Shown here one piece after another: positions 15,094 through 23,702 of a stretch of DNA of 64,000 bases. How positions within the stretch are numbered: position 1 is the first letter of the stretch; the number at the start of each line of letters is the position of its first letter. The stretch lies in NCBI GenBank assembly GCA_016794465.1, contig JAEUKA010000014.1:62001-126000 (forward strand), given 5' to 3'. Under the pieces are notes generated by a model. It did no database searches. It was given only the letters and a program-made list of their open reading frames with translations, and was not told the DNA's origin. Made by a program: the position numbers and the translations under genes. This stretch comes from Myxococcales bacterium. Its GTDB lineage: Bacteria > Myxococcota_A > Polyangia > Palsa-1104 > JAEUJZ01.

Positions 15094-16330
15094 GGGAATC
15101 TCCTTCCACGGAGGCCGGAGCCAGCATCCGCTCGATCAGATCTCGAACCGTGGGTCGCGTGGTCAAGACCATCATCGTGGTCAGCAGCCACAGAATTTCC
15201 AGCGTGTAGACAAGGCCGGTGTAGCCTTGCAGAAACACAGCCGCCGTGGGCACACACAGCGACGATATGATCAGACCGAGGACGTAGCGCGCGGCCCCCT
15301 TTGGCAGCACCCAGCGCAGATAGAACAAGAGCAGTCCGCCCGCGATCAGCAGCGACAACAGCCACGCCGGATAAAAGCTCAGGAACGCCGCAAAGTAGGC
15401 GAGCAGGACATAGAACAGACCGTAGCTTGCTGCGATGAGATAGCTCTCATAAATGCGCAGTGGCCGACCAAAGTAGATGCAGAGTGCGGTCAGTCCGGCA
15501 AAGAAGAGCAGGAACGGAGCCCAGCCCCGCCGCACCATGGTTGCAATCAGCTGATCATAGGACTTTTCCGACGGCAAGATGACTCCGACCGGGATTCCTG
15601 ACTGTAGCGATTGATAGTTCCATTCCAGCCACACTTCATCGCCTTTGGTGCGAGAAGAGCTGGCCGGAACCACGCCATCGGCATAGTCAAAGTTGTCGCC
15701 ACCTCGGATGTGCATCGCCAAGCGCAGGTTCCGTACCGGAGCCGCTGGATCGAGCTGATAGGTAAACGCATCCAGACCACGTCCGCGAAACTCGACCCGA
15801 AACAGAACCTTGGCGCCAGACTTCAGCCGCCCGGTCCACAGGAGCCGGTCCGATCCGTTGTCTAGCTCTGCTTTCTTGGGCTCTCCATCGACGGTAAAGA
15901 CCAAGTTCGATAAGAGGACTTTGTTCTTCTCCATATTGATGGGAAAGACAAACGCGATGTCGATGTCGCGCCCCTGATCGTTCTCTGCGCTGTAGTCCCC
16001 GCGAAAGGTAAAGTCGAAGCCAGAGAAGTAGACCAGACCCCGCTTGCGGTAGTTCATGGCGGCATCTACGGTCACTTCCTGCGATTGCAACGGAAGCGCC
16101 GCCAGACTGTTGAACACCGCGCCACTTGGGACATAGCGCACCGACGGTCCGGGCTGAACGATGGGAGCCCCCCAGCGATCCATCACATCGCTATACAGTT
16201 CGCTGCTCGCGAAGTTGCGACGATCGGTCATCTGGGTTGCGATGGCAGAGCTCACCACCATCACGATCAGGAAGCTTCCCAAGAAGTGATATCGGGAAGG
16301 CAAAAGCAGCAGCGCAAGCAGTCGTTTCAT
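15083..16330 (-). CDS. CreD-like polytopic inner-membrane protein
   Basis: A 415-aa protein. The ATG at 16330 is chosen over the GTG at 16348 because AAGGAG lies six bases before it. One N-terminal helix (about 15-35), a periplasmic beta-rich domain of about 220 residues, then six closely packed helices (about 265-395) end the protein. This one-plus-large-domain-plus-helix-bundle topology, and the pairing with a CreBC-like kinase and regulator, resemble CreD; sequence similarity by eye is weak, so the name is tentative and no symbol is given. First gene of a four-gene operon with 10-to-3-base overlaps or gaps. Confidence 0.65.
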   Translation of the reverse strand: MKRLLALLLLPSRYHFLGSFLIVMVVSSAIATQMTDRRNFASSELYSDVMDRWGAPIVQPGPSVRYVPSGAVFNSLAALPLQSQEVTVDAAMNYRKRGLVYFSGFDFTFRGDYSAENDQGRDIDIAFVFPINMEKNKVLLSNLVFTVDGEPKKAELDNGSDRLLWTGRLKSGAKVLFRVEFRGRGLDAFTYQLDPAAPVRNLRLAMHIRGGDNFDYADGVVPASSSRTKGDEVWLEWNYQSLQSGIPVGVILPSEKSYDQLIATMVRRGWAPFLLFFAGLTALCIYFGRPLRIYESYLIAASYGLFYVLLAYFAAFLSFYPAWLLSLLIAGGLLLFYLRWVLPKGAARYVLGLIISSLCVPTAAVFLQGYTGLVYTLEILWLLTTMMVLTTRPTVRDLIERMLAPASVEGDSHAA

Positions 16331-16456
16331 CACAGTCTCCTTTGTCACGCGGACTCTTCCGTCGTGTCAAAAGCAAGACTAGCGAGCGACCGTGCAGTGC
16401 TTACGAAGGTGAAAAGGAAAGGCGAAGGACAACTCGTGCAAAACTGATGACAGCGA

Positions 16457-18793
16457 CTAGAACACCGGCGCCAGCAGGTCTTCCTTTTTCTTCTTGGGAC
16501 CCTTGGGCTCTTTGGGTTCCTTGGCGGGCTTCCCTTCCTTCGGCTCCTTCACCGCGACCGCTTTGGGTTCCTTGGCGGGCTTCCCTTCCTTCGGCTCCTT
16601 CACCGCGACCGCCTTGGGCTCCTTTACCGCAACCGCCTTGGGCTCCTTCACCGGCTTGGGTTCCTTCACCGCGACTTCTTTGGGCTCCTTGGCGGGCTTC
16701 CCTTCCTTCGGTTCCTTCACCGCAACCTCAGGCTTGCTCTTGGGAGTCGACCCGGTTTCAACCGTCGGTGGTTCGACTGGTTTTTCCTGCTTGGCCAGCG
16801 TGATCTCGATGTTCTGATCTTCCGATGGATGCAGCACCCGCGACTCTTCCTGATAGCCGGCGGCACGAATCTTGAGGCTGACCTCGCCGCTGTCCTTCTT
16901 GACCATGAACGTATACGGCGCTTTGTGCAGCGCTTTTCCGTCGGGACCGTCTTGCTCAATCTCGGCATCGGCGGGCTCGGTCTTGACCGAGATCGTAACC
17001 TGCGCAACCGGCCGAGGCATCGCCACCACCGGCTGCGGCGCCCCACGCAGATACTTGACCGACACCATGCTCATCGAGCCGATCAGCATTGCCGAGAAAA
17101 GTCCGACCAGCACCGTCGCTGGCTTGCGTCGCCCCGCCGCCTCCCCCGAGGCTCCCGACAGCGTCATCGAGCGCGCGCCCGACTGCGCCGCCGGACTGGC
17201 CTGCAGCTCCGCAGAGCCACTTGGCTGCGGCGTCGAGGGTGTCTGCCCCGTTCGCTGCGACTGACTCAGCGATGGACTCTGCGGCATCGGCGCTTGCACG
17301 ACCCCCGACGCCATCGGGCTGCCTTGCATCATTCCGTGCTGCTGCATCTGGCCGGGCTGCATCATCGCCTGCATCTGCCCAGGCTGCATCACTCCCGACG
17401 CCATCGGGTGCCCTTGCATCATTGCCTGCATCTGGCCGGGCTGCATCACTCCCGACGCCATCGGGTGCCCTTGCATCATCGCCTGCATCTGACTGGACGG
17501 CATCACTCCCGACGCCATCGGGTGCCCTTGCTGCATCTGCTGCTGCGGATACATCTGCCCCTGCTGCATCTGCTGCGGATACATCTGCCCCTGCTGCATC
17601 TGCTGCGGATACATCTGGCCTTGCTGCATCTGGCCTTGCTGCATCTGGCCCTGCTGCTGCCAGCTCGGTTGGCCGTACTGACCGGGATGACTCATCGACG
17701 CCTGAGGCATCATGCCCTGCTGCCCCTGCTGCCCCTGCTGCATCACTCCGCTCTGGCCGGCCGGGCGCATCATGCCGCTCTGCCCTGGATTCACCACGCC
17801 CGACTGCATCGGCCCCATCATTCCCGGAATCGAGCCGCTCGGCATCATCGCCGCCGACATCACCACCGACCCCGATCCCGGCAGCGGCACCGGCCCACTT
17901 GCACGCGGCGCCGGCTGTCCCGACATCCACGCTTGGTAGTGAGGCATCGGATCAACCAGTGCCAGCTGCATGTCGTTCATCGACTGAAAGCGCTCCTCCT
18001 TCTTCTTGCGGAGGCAGCGCATCACGATCGCTTCCAGCTCCGCCGGAATGTTCGGATTGATCGTCCGGGGCGGGTCCGGCTCACGGGTCAGGTGAGCAAC
18101 CAGCACTTCACCAAAACCCTCGCCGGGAAATGGCACTTTGCCCGTCAACAGCTCATACATCACGATCCCGAGCGCGTAGATATCAGCGCGGTGATCGATG
18201 TTGCCTTTGCCGTCGCACTGCTCTGGACTCATGTACGTCGGCGTGCCAATCACCATGCCGGTGCGCGTCTTTTGTGACATCGCCCCGTCCTCGGTGGTCA
18301 GCTTCGCGATCCCGAAATCGAGCAGCTTGATGTAGTTGCGATCGTTGGGCCGATTGACCAAAAAGATGTTCTCTGGCTTCAAGTCACGATGTACGACGCC
18401 CTTGCCGTGGCTGGCGGACAGCGCCGAGCAGCACTGCGCCAAGATGCTGATGCTCTCGCGGATGGTGACTCCCTCGCGACGCATGCGAGCCGATAGGCTC
18501 TCACCGTCGAGGAATTCCATCATGATGTACTTGAACGTCACCCCGTCGACCGTGGACTCACCAAAGTCGATGATGTCGACGATGTTCGGATGGTTGATGT
18601 CGTTCACCGCCTTGGCTTCGTTAAAGAAGCGGGTGACGACATCGGCCTTGTCGGATAGCTCGGGGTGGAGCACTTTGACGGCGACCTTTTTGCCGATCTG
18701 GGGGTGTACGCCCATGTACACAATGCCCATACCGCCCTCGCCGAGCTTGCCCTGGATGTCGTAGTTTCCTAAGCGCTTGCCAATGAGCGACAT
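16457..18793 (-). CDS. Ser/Thr protein kinase with Met/Gln repeats, PEGA domain and Lys/Glu/Pro repeat tail
   Basis: A 778-aa protein. Residues about 10-275 are a complete Hanks-type kinase (LGEGGMGIVYMG, VAVKVLH, HRDLKPENI, LLDFGIAK, TPTYMSPEQ). Residues about 330-510 are a low-complexity stretch built from units such as QQGQMYPQQM and MASGVMQPGQMQAMMQGHP. A transmembrane helix near 568-590 and a PEGA domain (about 605-675; VTISVKTEPADAEI, YTFMVKKDSG) put the C-terminus outside the cytoplasm. A tail of KEPK/GKPAKEPK repeats follows. PEGA kinases are common in myxobacteria and thought to sense the cell surface. The start has AAGGA seven bases upstream. It is transcribed alone. Confidence 0.94.
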   Translation of the reverse strand: MSLIGKRLGNYDIQGKLGEGGMGIVYMGVHPQIGKKVAVKVLHPELSDKADVVTRFFNEAKAVNDINHPNIVDIIDFGESTVDGVTFKYIMMEFLDGESLSARMRREGVTIRESISILAQCCSALSASHGKGVVHRDLKPENIFLVNRPNDRNYIKLLDFGIAKLTTEDGAMSQKTRTGMVIGTPTYMSPEQCDGKGNIDHRADIYALGIVMYELLTGKVPFPGEGFGEVLVAHLTREPDPPRTINPNIPAELEAIVMRCLRKKKEERFQSMNDMQLALVDPMPHYQAWMSGQPAPRASGPVPLPGSGSVVMSAAMMPSGSIPGMMGPMQSGVVNPGQSGMMRPAGQSGVMQQGQQGQQGMMPQASMSHPGQYGQPSWQQQGQMQQGQMQQGQMYPQQMQQGQMYPQQMQQGQMYPQQQMQQGHPMASGVMPSSQMQAMMQGHPMASGVMQPGQMQAMMQGHPMASGVMQPGQMQAMMQPGQMQQHGMMQGSPMASGVVQAPMPQSPSLSQSQRTGQTPSTPQPSGSAELQASPAAQSGARSMTLSGASGEAAGRRKPATVLVGLFSAMLIGSMSMVSVKYLRGAPQPVVAMPRPVAQVTISVKTEPADAEIEQDGPDGKALHKAPYTFMVKKDSGEVSLKIRAAGYQEESRVLHPSEDQNIEITLAKQEKPVEPPTVETGSTPKSKPEVAVKEPKEGKPAKEPKEVAVKEPKPVKEPKAVAVKEPKAVAVKEPKEGKPAKEPKAVAVKEPKEGKPAKEPKEPKGPKKKKEDLLAPVF
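16502..16735 (-). repeat. 51-bp-period coding minisatellite (KEPK tail)
   Basis: The DNA for the kinase C-tail is a degenerate tandem array. The clearest pair, beginning at 16511 and 16562, is nearly identical over about 50 bases with a 51-base period (17 codons). Shorter 18- to 27-base sub-repeats fill the rest. The repeat keeps the frame, so length changes would alter tail length without breaking the kinase. Confidence 0.75.
17300..17700 (-). repeat. Coding repeats in the kinase linker (about 57-bp and 30-bp units)
   Basis: This segment encodes the Met/Gln-rich linker. About three 19-codon units (MASGVMQPGQMQAMMQGHP type) lie at the left and three 10-codon units (QQGQMYPQQM type) at the right on the plus-strand map. 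Copies differ at only a few bases, which suggests recent expansion by slippage or recombination. Confidence 0.75.
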
Positions 18794-19015
18794 CGTCCTT
18801 GTCTTCCTCTTTCACTTGTGCGCTGACGATCTGCACCCGCTGGGAAGTTGCATGCCCCATGGGAACGCCCCCTCCTGTCGCTCAGCAGAGCTCAGCCCGC
18901 TCATCATACCACGCCGCAGCCGCAAACCCGGGCGGAGCGCGCGAGCCAGCTTGCGAAGCCTTGGCGCTGTCGGGCAATATAGGCCGCTCTTTACTCCCGA
19001 CTCCTGAGGTTTTTC

Positions 19016-19720
19016 ATGTCGCACCTTGCACTTGCGCTGGCCATCGTCTCGACCCTGCCTGCGACGTTGGCGGCCCCACCCGCCCCGACAGCCGCTGCGC
19101 CCGGCCAGCCTGCCCCCGCCCCCGCGTATGTTGCGCCCGGCGCGCCGACCTCTCCACCGACGGAGGATGCGGCGGCCAAAGACCTTGCAACCAAGTTTGC
19201 GGCCTTCATCAAGTGCGAAGAGGGACGCAAAGATCCCAACCTGCACTACTGCGCGCTGACTCGTCTGAGCCAGGACCCGATCTGGACGCCTGGTCAGCCC
19301 GTCAGCTACGCCGGCCTGAGCGTGCTCGTCAAGACCGGCGCCGATCTCAAGAAGTCGCTCGCCGAGCCGCCCTCGCTGGCGGTACTTCACCTCGGACCGA
19401 CCTCGGCCAAGCTGCAGAACCTGGGCGCAGCCACCTCGCCTGATCAAAAAGCGACCGTGACGACGCTGCAAAAGTCGATGGCGGGCGAGCTGAAGGAAGC
19501 GCCCGTGCTGCCCGCCAGCGTGACCGGCTCGTGGAAAGGCGAGGTCCACAGTGGGCGCTCGCCGCTCAAGCTCGATCGACTGTTTGCCGACCTGACCGCT
19601 GCGACGCCGACTCGCCTGTTCCGCACCGATACGCTGTACGGAGCCGTGTTTGTGGTCGTCGAAACCCAGCCCGATGGTCAGCGCTTCTCGGTGTTCCCGG
19701 TTGGCGCCGGCATTCAGTAA
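19016..19720 (+). CDS. Hypothetical exported Ala/Pro-rich protein
   Basis: A 234-aa protein with a signal peptide ending near TLAAPPA, an Ala/Pro-rich linker (about 20-45), then a globular part containing LATKFAAFIKCEEGRKD, NLHYCALTRLSQDPIW and a C-terminal strand pair (YGAVFVVVETQPDGQRFSVFPVG). The two Cys residues may form a disulphide. No family recognised. The start has GAGG upstream. It is divergent from the PEGA kinase gene; the 222-base gap between them shows no clear promoter motif. The next gene follows after 24 bases in the same direction. Confidence 0.68.
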   Translation: MSHLALALAIVSTLPATLAAPPAPTAAAPGQPAPAPAYVAPGAPTSPPTEDAAAKDLATKFAAFIKCEEGRKDPNLHYCALTRLSQDPIWTPGQPVSYAGLSVLVKTGADLKKSLAEPPSLAVLHLGPTSAKLQNLGAATSPDQKATVTTLQKSMAGELKEAPVLPASVTGSWKGEVHSGRSPLKLDRLFADLTAATPTRLFRTDTLYGAVFVVVETQPDGQRFSVFPVGAGIQ

Positions 19721-19744
19721 GCCCCTCGTCAAGGCAGATCGCGC

Positions 19745-20305
19745 GTGCCCCACAGCTCACCCATGCACTGGCCGTCCCGACAAGTCGTCGGATGTTTCGC
19801 CCTCGCGCTTGCGGTTGGGACGGCCTGCAAAAAACAGGAACCGGTGGTCATCGATGCGCGAGCTGTCGTTCCAGCGACGGCCGCTGATCTTGCAGTCACA
19901 GCGACGCCACCTACTCTGCCCACCGTCAGTCCGCCGCCCAGCACCGGCGAAGAGCCCACCATCGAGCTGAGCGGCACGGTTCAGATGGGACCAGCCGGTC
20001 GACCGCGCTATCCACTGTCGGTGATCATCGCCAGCGGGGACTGTGCGAGTCCGTCGTCGCGACTGCTGCGGCGCGTGCCTCTTGGCGATAGCGATGGTTT
20101 TTTTGCGGTCGTGATGGCCGATCCCGGTGAGCAGCTGACCGTTTGTGTCGCCTCGGAGCCCGCGCCCGGCATGCCAACGCCGCTGTGGACGCGCAGTGAG
20201 CCGATCACCGTCGGAAAGACCAGCGAGCAGTCGATTTCTAACCTCTCTTTGGTGATGCGCAGCGCCGAGCCGAAGTCGTTCGCGGTCAAGGCCCGCAGCA
20301 AGTAG
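19745..20305 (+). CDS. Putative lipoprotein with a small beta-sandwich-like domain
   Basis: A 186-aa protein from a GTG at 19745 (AAGG upstream); an ATG at 19763 gives 180 aa. The hydrophobic segment ending AVGTACKKQ looks like a lipoprotein signal, though the -3 position is atypical. The body (ELSGTVQMGPAGRPRYPLSV, DSDGFFAVVMADPGEQLTV) resembles carboxypeptidase-regulatory-like Ig folds found in surface proteins. It precedes the acetyltransferase gene by only three bases. Function unknown. Confidence 0.6.
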   Translation: MPHSSPMHWPSRQVVGCFALALAVGTACKKQEPVVIDARAVVPATAADLAVTATPPTLPTVSPPPSTGEEPTIELSGTVQMGPAGRPRYPLSVIIASGDCASPSSRLLRRVPLGDSDGFFAVVMADPGEQLTVCVASEPAPGMPTPLWTRSEPITVGKTSEQSISNLSLVMRSAEPKSFAVKARSK

Positions 20306-20308
20306 ATC

Positions 20309-20869
20309 ATGGCGTTTTTCCGACACGAAACCGCATGTATCGACGACGGCGCCGAGATTGGTGAGGGCTGCCGCATCTGGCACTTTTGTCACGTCAGCGC
20401 CGGGGCCAAGCTTGGTGAAGGCTGCGTGCTCGGCCAAAACGTCTACGTCGCCTCCACGGCAGTGCTGGGCAACGGCGTACGTGTCCAGAACAACGTTTCG
20501 ATCTACGATGGCGTGGTGTTAGAAGATCAGGTCTTCGTCGGGCCGAGCGCTGTCTTCACCAACGTCGTCAACCCTCGGGCCCATGTCTCACGCAAGGCCG
20601 ATTATCGTCGTACCGTCGTCGGACGCGGCGCATCAATCGGAGCCAACGCCACCATCGTGTGCGGCCACCACATCGGCGCGTTCGCCTTCATCGGTGCCGG
20701 CGCGGTCGTCACCCGCGATGTTCCCGCCCACCAGCTGTGGGTCGGCGTGCCCGCTCGCTTTGTCGGCTGGGTCTGTAGCTGCGGCGAGCGACTTTCCGAC
20801 GAAACCTTACGCTGCACCAGCTGCGGCAGCGGCTACGCTCGGCAAGGAGAATCCCTATGCGCGCTCTAG
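20309..20869 (+). CDS. Left-handed beta-helix N-acetyltransferase (WbpD/WlbB-like)
   Basis: A 186-aa hexapeptide-repeat enzyme. Repeats run through residues about 10-150 (IGEGCRIWHFCHVSAGAKLG, GASIGANATIVCG, IGAGAVVTRDVP). The IWHF and NNVSIYDGVVLEDQVFVGPS segments are typical of the WbpD/WlbB group, which acetylate UDP-3-amino-sugar uronates in O-antigen synthesis. The C-terminus has a four-Cys knuckle (CSCGERL... CTSCGSGY), also seen in this group and likely to bind zinc. There are no other nucleotide-sugar genes nearby, so the substrate is uncertain. It overlaps the next gene by 13 bases. Confidence 0.88.
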   Translation: MAFFRHETACIDDGAEIGEGCRIWHFCHVSAGAKLGEGCVLGQNVYVASTAVLGNGVRVQNNVSIYDGVVLEDQVFVGPSAVFTNVVNPRAHVSRKADYRRTVVGRGASIGANATIVCGHHIGAFAFIGAGAVVTRDVPAHQLWVGVPARFVGWVCSCGERLSDETLRCTSCGSGYARQGESLCAL

Positions 20870-21525
20870 TCTCGACGCTCTCGACCTCGATGCTGCTGTG
20901 GGCGGTGATGACCAGCGGTGGCTGCGCGGCGTCTTCGCGAATGGCCGATCGCAGCCAGCTCCAAAGCGAGCTGGAGCTGGCCTTCGACGATGGACAGCCG
21001 GCGGAACGACCGCTCTTGCCAAATGCCGACGGAGAGTGGCTGGTGCGATTTGAGCCGACGCTGCCGGCGTACAAGCCCCAGCGACTGCGGCTGCTCGTCG
21101 CCCAGCCCGGCAAGCTGCGCCTTACGCTGTATCGCCACGACGACAGTGGTCGCCCCGGTGCCAAGCTGACGCAGCTGGAGCGCACCTACGAGGTCAACCA
21201 CACCTCGAGCGGACTCGACGGCAAGTGGATTTTGGAGCCGGTTGGCGAGGTTCCGATCCTGACCGGTCCGCTGTGGCTTGGCATCTCGGTCCCGACGAGC
21301 GATCCCAGTGCAGCACGGCTGTGGGCGTCACGTCGCGAGTCCGGTCAGGTGTTCCAGCGCGACAGTGAACCGGCGACGGCGCTACAGTCGACCAAGCTGC
21401 CGATGACGCCGATGGTGCGGCTGCTCATCTCCGCCGAGTCGCTGCCACCCACGCCCGCGAGTCCGCCTGCCAAGGTCAACCCTCAGCCCGAGCCCAGCGC
21501 CAAGAAGGACAAAGATGCCAAGTGA
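20857..21525 (+). CDS. Putative lipoprotein of unknown function
   Basis: A 222-aa protein with a lipoprotein-type signal (TSGGC, Cys23). AAGGAG eight bases upstream fixes the start, which lies inside the end of the acetyltransferase gene. The body has strands such as GEWLVRFEPTLPAYKPQRLR, PGKLRLTLYRHDDSG and GPLWLGISVPT, suggesting a beta-rich fold, and ends in a Pro/Lys/Asp tail. No family recognised. The end overlaps the next gene by 11 bases, so the string 20309-21949 is one operon. Confidence 0.65.
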   Translation: MRALVSTLSTSMLLWAVMTSGGCAASSRMADRSQLQSELELAFDDGQPAERPLLPNADGEWLVRFEPTLPAYKPQRLRLLVAQPGKLRLTLYRHDDSGRPGAKLTQLERTYEVNHTSSGLDGKWILEPVGEVPILTGPLWLGISVPTSDPSAARLWASRRESGQVFQRDSEPATALQSTKLPMTPMVRLLISAESLPPTPASPPAKVNPQPEPSAKKDKDAK

Positions 21526-21949
21526 TTTCGGCAAAGATCGCTCAAGCTCTGAGGAGACCAGTGAAGATCGTGGCTTCCGTGAGCGCTTAGAGCAGTTTCT
21601 CCCCGACGTGGTCCGCCGCGCAATCTCAGCCGGCAGTACCGCGATCCTGTCTCCCGAGGAAACCATTCGTCGCTTGGTCAGCGACTTCAACCTACCGCGC
21701 GAGGTTGCCACGTATCTGCTCGTCCAGGCATCGTCGTCGAAAGATGAAGTGCTGCGGGTGGTCGGGCAAGAAGTCCGTCACTTTTTGGAGTCGGTAAACC
21801 TGTCGGGCGAGCTGCAAAAGCTGCTCACGTCGCTGTCGTTCGAGATCAAGACCGAGATTCGCTTCATCCCCAACGATGCCGCCGTCAAGCCCGACATCAA
21901 AAACAAGGTGACGGTGAAGCGCGGCAAAGACGACGCGGGCGAGCCGTAG
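21515..21949 (+). CDS. Conserved-looking small cytoplasmic protein
   Basis: A 144-aa protein without signal or membrane segment. It is mostly helical: RLEQFLPDVVRRAISAG, SPEETIRRLVSDFNLPREVATYLLVQ, VGQEVRHFLESVNLSGEL, ending with a strand (FEIKTEIRFIPND). AAGGA lies before the start. The regular helices and lack of low complexity argue for a real folded protein; I do not recognise the family. It ends the operon and faces the convergent folE gene 30 bases away. Confidence 0.65.
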   Translation: MPSDFGKDRSSSEETSEDRGFRERLEQFLPDVVRRAISAGSTAILSPEETIRRLVSDFNLPREVATYLLVQASSSKDEVLRVVGQEVRHFLESVNLSGELQKLLTSLSFEIKTEIRFIPNDAAVKPDIKNKVTVKRGKDDAGEP

Positions 21950-21979
21950 CCGACTCCGCACACGCAGACCGACACGCAC

Positions 21980-22585
21980 CTACAGCAGCTGCAGCGGCGT
22001 CGCGGTCACCAGATCCAAAAATTCCTGCCGGGTCGCTTGCTGATCGCTAAAGGTGCCACGCACGGCACTCGTCACCAGACGGGCTTCATGGGCTTCCACG
22101 CCGCGCGCAGCCATACACATGTGCAGACCCTCGACGTAGACCGCCGCACCTCGCGAGTCGAGCCGGCTGTGCAAAATCTCCGCCAGCTCGTGGGTCAGAT
22201 CTTCTTGCAGCACCGGACGGCGCGCGAGCAAGCGAATCAGCCGTGACAGCTTGCTGATGCCAACGACCCGATCGCGCGGTAGATACGCCGCCGAGACACG
22301 ATAAATGACCGGCAGCAGGTGATGAGGACACAGTCCAAAGCAGATGTTGTGCTTGCTGATGACCATCTGGTCGTAGCGAGCCGGGAAGGTCTTGTGCAGC
22401 AGTTCATTGATCTCATTCTCGATCTCAGCGACGGGGCGGACCATCTCCTGAGCGGCTTTGGCGGCGCGCTTCGCCGTCTCACGGAAGTTGTCATCCTCTT
22501 TGGTCGGATAACCCATGAGCCCATACGCTTCGAGCACGAGCTGATAGCCAGCGACCAGCTTTTCTTGGGCAGTTTGAAGGGGCAT
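21980..22585 (-). CDS. folE: GTP cyclohydrolase I
   Basis: A 201-aa enzyme converting GTP to 7,8-dihydroneopterin triphosphate, the first step of folate (and pterin or queuosine) synthesis. The zinc and active-site motifs are visible: GLCPHHLLPV (Cys and His ligands), VGISKLSRLIRLLARRPVLQ, QEDLTHELAEIL and VEGLHMCMAARG (second zinc Cys). The Pro in CPHH replaces the usual Glu of CEHH, a mild oddity. Length is typical. It is transcribed alone, convergent with the gene ending at 21949, and divergent from the binding-protein gene at 22860 across 274 bases in which I see nothing definite. Confidence 0.92.
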   Translation of the reverse strand: MPLQTAQEKLVAGYQLVLEAYGLMGYPTKEDDNFRETAKRAAKAAQEMVRPVAEIENEINELLHKTFPARYDQMVISKHNICFGLCPHHLLPVIYRVSAAYLPRDRVVGISKLSRLIRLLARRPVLQEDLTHELAEILHSRLDSRGAAVYVEGLHMCMAARGVEAHEARLVTSAVRGTFSDQQATRQEFLDLVTATPLQLL

Positions 22586-22859
22586 GCGGTCTTTCTTTCT
22601 TACTGTGGGCTGTACATCCAGGACTCGGCTGAGCCAGCTGGATACGCTGCCGAGGTTTTAGCATGCGATGCCACAGTGGCTCACGAGACACCACATGCAA
22701 CGACAGACACCGTCACGAACCCAGCCAGAAGGGCCAGAATGGGCGGGGCGGGCAGCGCGTCGGAACGGCCATGGACCCCGAAGTATCCCGTGCCGCAGCC
22801 GATCGCGGCGGCCCGAGAGGGTCTTGCGCGAAGATCACGTCTTCTGGAGAATGCCCACC

Positions 22860-23702
22860 ATGATTTCGATGAACCGTATGGCTTTTGCGCTGGTGGCGGC
22901 CTTGGCTTTGCCGAGTGTTGCCCACGCGGGAACCCCTCACGACTTCTCGATCTATGCCATCCGATTGGGTGGCGATCCGGCCCAGGCCAAGCCCTACGTC
23001 GACCGCTTTGCGCGGCACCTTGAGGGCGTCACCGGCTGGCCGGCAAGCTCCGCGAGCGGCGGCTTTTACGTCTCTCGCAAGGAAGCCCTGGCTGCCATCG
23101 AACAGCAGAAGCCAGGCTGGGCGGTCGTCGAGCCGTCGCTGTATCTGGAGCTGCGCAAGTCCCACCAGGCGGTGGCGATTGCCCAGGTCAAGAGCAAAGA
23201 CCTCAACACGCCGCAGCTGATGGTGGTGGTCAAAGATCCGGCGTGGAAGTCGCTCGACGATCTCGCGGGCAAGCGAATCTGGACGCAGCTGGCTGACGCA
23301 GGAAAGTACCTAAGCCATGTTGTGCTCGACGGAAAAGGCACAGCAGAGACGCGCTTTGTGCTCAAGCAGGTTGGGGCCGTGACCAAGGGCATTCGCGCCG
23401 TTCTGCGCGGGGAAGCGGATGCCACCTTGCTCGATCCCGACCAGCTGACCGAGGCCAAAAAGATGGAAGGCGGCGCGGATCTGCGAGCGATCTATACGTC
23501 CCCGGCGCTCCCGGGCCTGCTGGTGATCGCGTTCCCGCAAGTGCTGGTCGATGCCGAGCAGAAGAAGCTCAGTCGGGCACTGCTGGCGATGTGCCAGAGC
23601 CCAGCGGGTGGCCCGGTCTGCCAAGAGATGCGCATTCAACAGTTTGAAGCAGTTAGTCCGTCGCTGCTTAGCTCCACCGAGAAGAGGTACGAAAAACCAT
23701 GA
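22860..23702 (+). CDS. PhnD-like periplasmic substrate-binding protein
   Basis: A 280-aa protein from the ATG at 22860 (GGAG about ten bases upstream), with a signal peptide ending VAHAGTP. The body is a type-2 periplasmic-binding fold: YVDRFARHLEGVTGWPA, WAVVEPSLYLEL, TPQLMVVVKDPAWKSLDDLAGKRIW, GIRAVLRGEADATLLDP and LPGLLVIAFPQVL. The order matches PhnD/phosphonate-type binding proteins. No ABC permease or ATPase gene is adjacent, so it may be a sensor or serve a distant transporter. The stop overlaps the next gene's ATG by four bases. Confidence 0.78.
   Translation: MISMNRMAFALVAALALPSVAHAGTPHDFSIYAIRLGGDPAQAKPYVDRFARHLEGVTGWPASSASGGFYVSRKEALAAIEQQKPGWAVVEPSLYLELRKSHQAVAIAQVKSKDLNTPQLMVVVKDPAWKSLDDLAGKRIWTQLADAGKYLSHVVLDGKGTAETRFVLKQVGAVTKGIRAVLRGEADATLLDPDQLTEAKKMEGGADLRAIYTSPALPGLLVIAFPQVLVDAEQKKLSRALLAMCQSPAGGPVCQEMRIQQFEAVSPSLLSSTEKRYEKP

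Noticed and set aside
16829..18277. Arg/His/Leu-rich plus-strand frame of 482 codons
   Set aside because: Antisense shadow of the repeat-rich kinase; composition reflects the repeats.
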